Source: Candidatus Peregrinibacteria bacterium CG_4_10_14_0_2_um_filter_43_11 (lineage in GTDB: Bacteria > Patescibacteriota > Gracilibacteria > UM-FILTER-43-11). From it: 13,425 bases of DNA. Location: contig PFOK01000119.1 of assembly GCA_002792495.1 (NCBI GenBank), forward strand, positions 1-13,425, given 5' to 3'. Under the pieces are notes generated by a model. The model saw nothing but the letters and a program-made list of their open reading frames with translations. It had not been told where the DNA came from and made no database searches. A program made the position numbers and the translations under genes. Of the stretch, positions 12,050-13,425 are shown piece by piece (positions within the stretch are counted from its first letter, which is position 1; the number at the start of each line of letters is the position of its first letter).

Positions 12050-13204
12050 ATGAAAAAGCTATTCAAAAAAATCAGCGCCCTGGCAATCGGCACAGGATTG
12101 ATCCTGGGTTTGACGGTAACCGCCTTCGCGCAAAGCGATCTTTTTTCGGATCCACTGGATACCATTAAAGATCATCTGAGTGAAGACAATATCGATGTGA
12201 TTGATTTTTCCAATACAAACGCCAGCCCTTTCGGGAACTTGCCGATAGAAATCATTGAAATACTCAAGGACAACGGGTATGAGAACCTGACACAATTAAA
12301 AGAAGAACTGCTTACGGAGACGGACGGAGACGGAAATGAAACGGAATTACCCCCTCAAGAACAAATCCAGCTACTGGAAGGATTGGGGCTTACCAACGCT
12401 CAAGCGAATTTTGTATACAACGAAGTAAAATTCCGCGGAGAAAGCCAAGTGAACACCATCGCCCTCACGGTGATAAAAGTCATGCGAAACCTCATCGGTG
12501 CCATCGCCATTATTTTTATGGTCGTCAGCGGTATTCGCATGATCATGGCGCGGGGGGATGAAACAGCAATCACTGAACAAAAAAAATACATCACTTATTC
12601 CATAATAGGACTGGTGATTATCTTGCTCGCGGAACGCATTATTACGACTATTTACGGCACTCCGGGTACTGCAACAATGATCAGTGACCCCGGAAGCACG
12701 GTAGGATTCAGCGCGGAAGTGTACGGACTGGTCGGTTACATCAAAAGCATTGTCGGTATCATAGCGGTTTTGATGATCATTGTGAGTGGCGTGCGGCTAA
12801 TCGCCGCCTACGGTGAAGAGGAGAAAATAAAACAGCAATACAAATCGATCACTTGGATCGCAGTCGGAGTCATCATCATCATTGTTAATCAGGTGATTGT
12901 GGAAAATTTGTTCATTCTGCCCAACGCGAGCACAATGGCAGACCCCAACGCGGAACAGCAAATCACGACGGGAAACATCGCCGCCATTGTGGGAACCATC
13001 ACCAACGTGATGCGATTCGCTCTGGGTTTTTTGGGAATCATCGCCATGGTCATGCTGATTTACGGAGGTATGTTACTCATCATCAGTTACACCAACGAAG
13101 AATTGGCACAAAAAGCCAAAAAAATAATCACCAACTCTCTCATTGGAATTGTGATCATTTTGATCGCCTATGCAATTGTAACAACGGTGATCGGGTTCAG
13201 TTAA
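12050..13204 (+). CDS. Secreted/membrane protein with an ectodomain and three tandem VirB2/TrbC-like pilin modules (B)
   Basis: A 384-residue paralog of the preceding protein, 4 bp downstream. A signal peptide (1-28, ending TAFAQ) is followed by a polar region of about 110 residues, then three pilin-like modules at about 145-202 (VVSGIRMIMARGDETA, TEQKK), 226-290 (IVSGVRLIAAYGEEEK, KQQYK) and 318-381 (IYGGMLLIISYTNEEL, QKAKK). The polar region has an acidic TDGDGNE loop at 91-97 that could bind a metal, and two short Leu/Gly helical stretches (ILKDNGYENLTQL at 71-83, LLEGLGLTNAQ at 108-118) reminiscent of helix-hairpin-helix or SAM-like folds, which is only a suggestion. Same fold and order as protein A, so the two probably work together in one membrane complex. 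No terminator is evident after it. Confidence 0.8.
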   Translation: MKKLFKKISALAIGTGLILGLTVTAFAQSDLFSDPLDTIKDHLSEDNIDVIDFSNTNASPFGNLPIEIIEILKDNGYENLTQLKEELLTETDGDGNETELPPQEQIQLLEGLGLTNAQANFVYNEVKFRGESQVNTIALTVIKVMRNLIGAIAIIFMVVSGIRMIMARGDETAITEQKKYITYSIIGLVIILLAERIITTIYGTPGTATMISDPGSTVGFSAEVYGLVGYIKSIVGIIAVLMIIVSGVRLIAAYGEEEKIKQQYKSITWIAVGVIIIIVNQVIVENLFILPNASTMADPNAEQQITTGNIAAIVGTITNVMRFALGFLGIIAMVMLIYGGMLLIISYTNEELAQKAKKIITNSLIGIVIILIAYAIVTTVIGFS

Positions 13205-13362
13205 TGGAATACGCATCCGAATTCCCACAAATGGATTTTGAAAAACTGTGAGATTTGTGAAAGATATTGGAGACAAGCTAATCATGCAGATCCTAAGCCG
13301 AAGGCTCCCTCTTGGAGCACATCATACACATCCTTCAGATCCTATTAATAATGTATAATCAT
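13205..13362. other. Non-coding stretch after the triple-pilin operon
   Basis: I see no gene. A 15-codon frame starts at 13204 overlapping the preceding stop (TAATG) but ends at 13251. A weak 5-bp hairpin GCTCC/GGAGC (13304-13308 with 13314-13318) lacks a T-tract. The 10-mer TCCTATTAAT at 13340-13349 is identical to 4821-4830. Confidence 0.5.
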
Positions 13363-13425
13363 CTTGTAATCTTGTAATCTTGTAATCTTGTAATCTTGTA
13401 ATCTTGTAATCTTGTAATCTTGTAA
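13363..13425. repeat. Tandem octamer array (CTTGTAAT)n running off the window end
   Basis: Seven perfect copies of CTTGTAAT (13363-13418) and seven bases of an eighth reach the last base, so the true length is unknown. The unit written as AATCTTGT resembles the AATCCTAT words of the array at 4822-4858. Period 8 in non-coding DNA; a likely length-variable tract. Confidence 0.9.

Noticed and set aside
1995..13204. Alternative genetic code 25 (UGA as Gly)
   Set aside because: yidC and nusB end properly at TGA and no conserved Gly position needs an internal TGA.
13204..13251. 15-codon frame overlapping the stop of triple-pilin protein B (TAATG)
   Set aside because: Too short, no family resemblance, no Shine-Dalgarno support; coupling by chance is likely.
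13304..13318. GCTCC/GGAGC hairpin as terminator of the triple-pilin operon
   Set aside because: Five pairs only and no T-tract after it.
13363..13425. Terminal repeats as a CRISPR array
   Set aside because: Units are 8 bp and directly adjacent, with no spacers.

Overview
The window looks like a chromosome segment of a small-genome, probably uncultivated bacterium of the Patescibacteria/CPR type (the Peregrinibacteria/Gracilibacteria side is my best guess). The grounds are a compact AT-leaning layout, divergent housekeeping proteins (a shortened bL34, a Cys-free bL32-like protein, a Jag without its N-terminal domain), polytopic pilin-like secretion proteins, and no Shine-Dalgarno motif at any of the 16 starts I judge real. 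TAA, TAG and TGA all end recognisable genes, so the UGA=Gly code of some Gracilibacteria does not apply. The lineage is inference; the gene content is read from the sequence.

Left part (1-5400): an MsbA-like ABC exporter (minus) and a CPA2-type Na+/H+ antiporter (plus) diverge from back-to-back promoters. The antiporter converges on a THUMP-type, TrmG10-like RNA methyltransferase (minus). A strong plus-strand terminator hairpin separates this from a four-helix-bundle (S23/IVP family) gene, which is followed by a tandem array of 9-bp units and a small membrane-anchored protein with a Cys-less, Ada-like C-terminus.

Middle part (5400-9500): a TIM-barrel sugar isomerase-like protein with a clean promoter precedes the conserved cluster rpmH-rnpA-yidC-jag (bL34, RNase P protein, membrane insertase, KH/R3H RNA-binding protein). 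In most bacteria this cluster lies near the replication origin, but no dnaA is seen here. YidC carries an unusual extracytoplasmic beta-rich domain. Downstream, with its own promoter, is a clear homolog of Tam41, the CDP-diacylglycerol synthase best known from mitochondria. Its reading frame is interrupted by an in-frame TAG and then by a frameshift, and the displaced C-terminal piece is still recognisable up to base 9494.

Right part (9480-13425): a minus-strand operon of a bL32-like protein, nusB and rnc (ribosome and rRNA processing), with a palindromic repeat cluster between nusB and rnc. It diverges from a two-gene plus-strand operon encoding secreted/membrane proteins, each built from three tandem VirB2/TrbC-like pilin modules. 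A long dyad and an 18-bp palindrome sit in the divergent promoter region. The window ends inside a tandem array of an 8-bp unit. The most interesting items are the broken bacterial Tam41 gene, the triple-pilin pair, the repeat family shared by three intergenic sites, and the window-wide lack of Shine-Dalgarno motifs.
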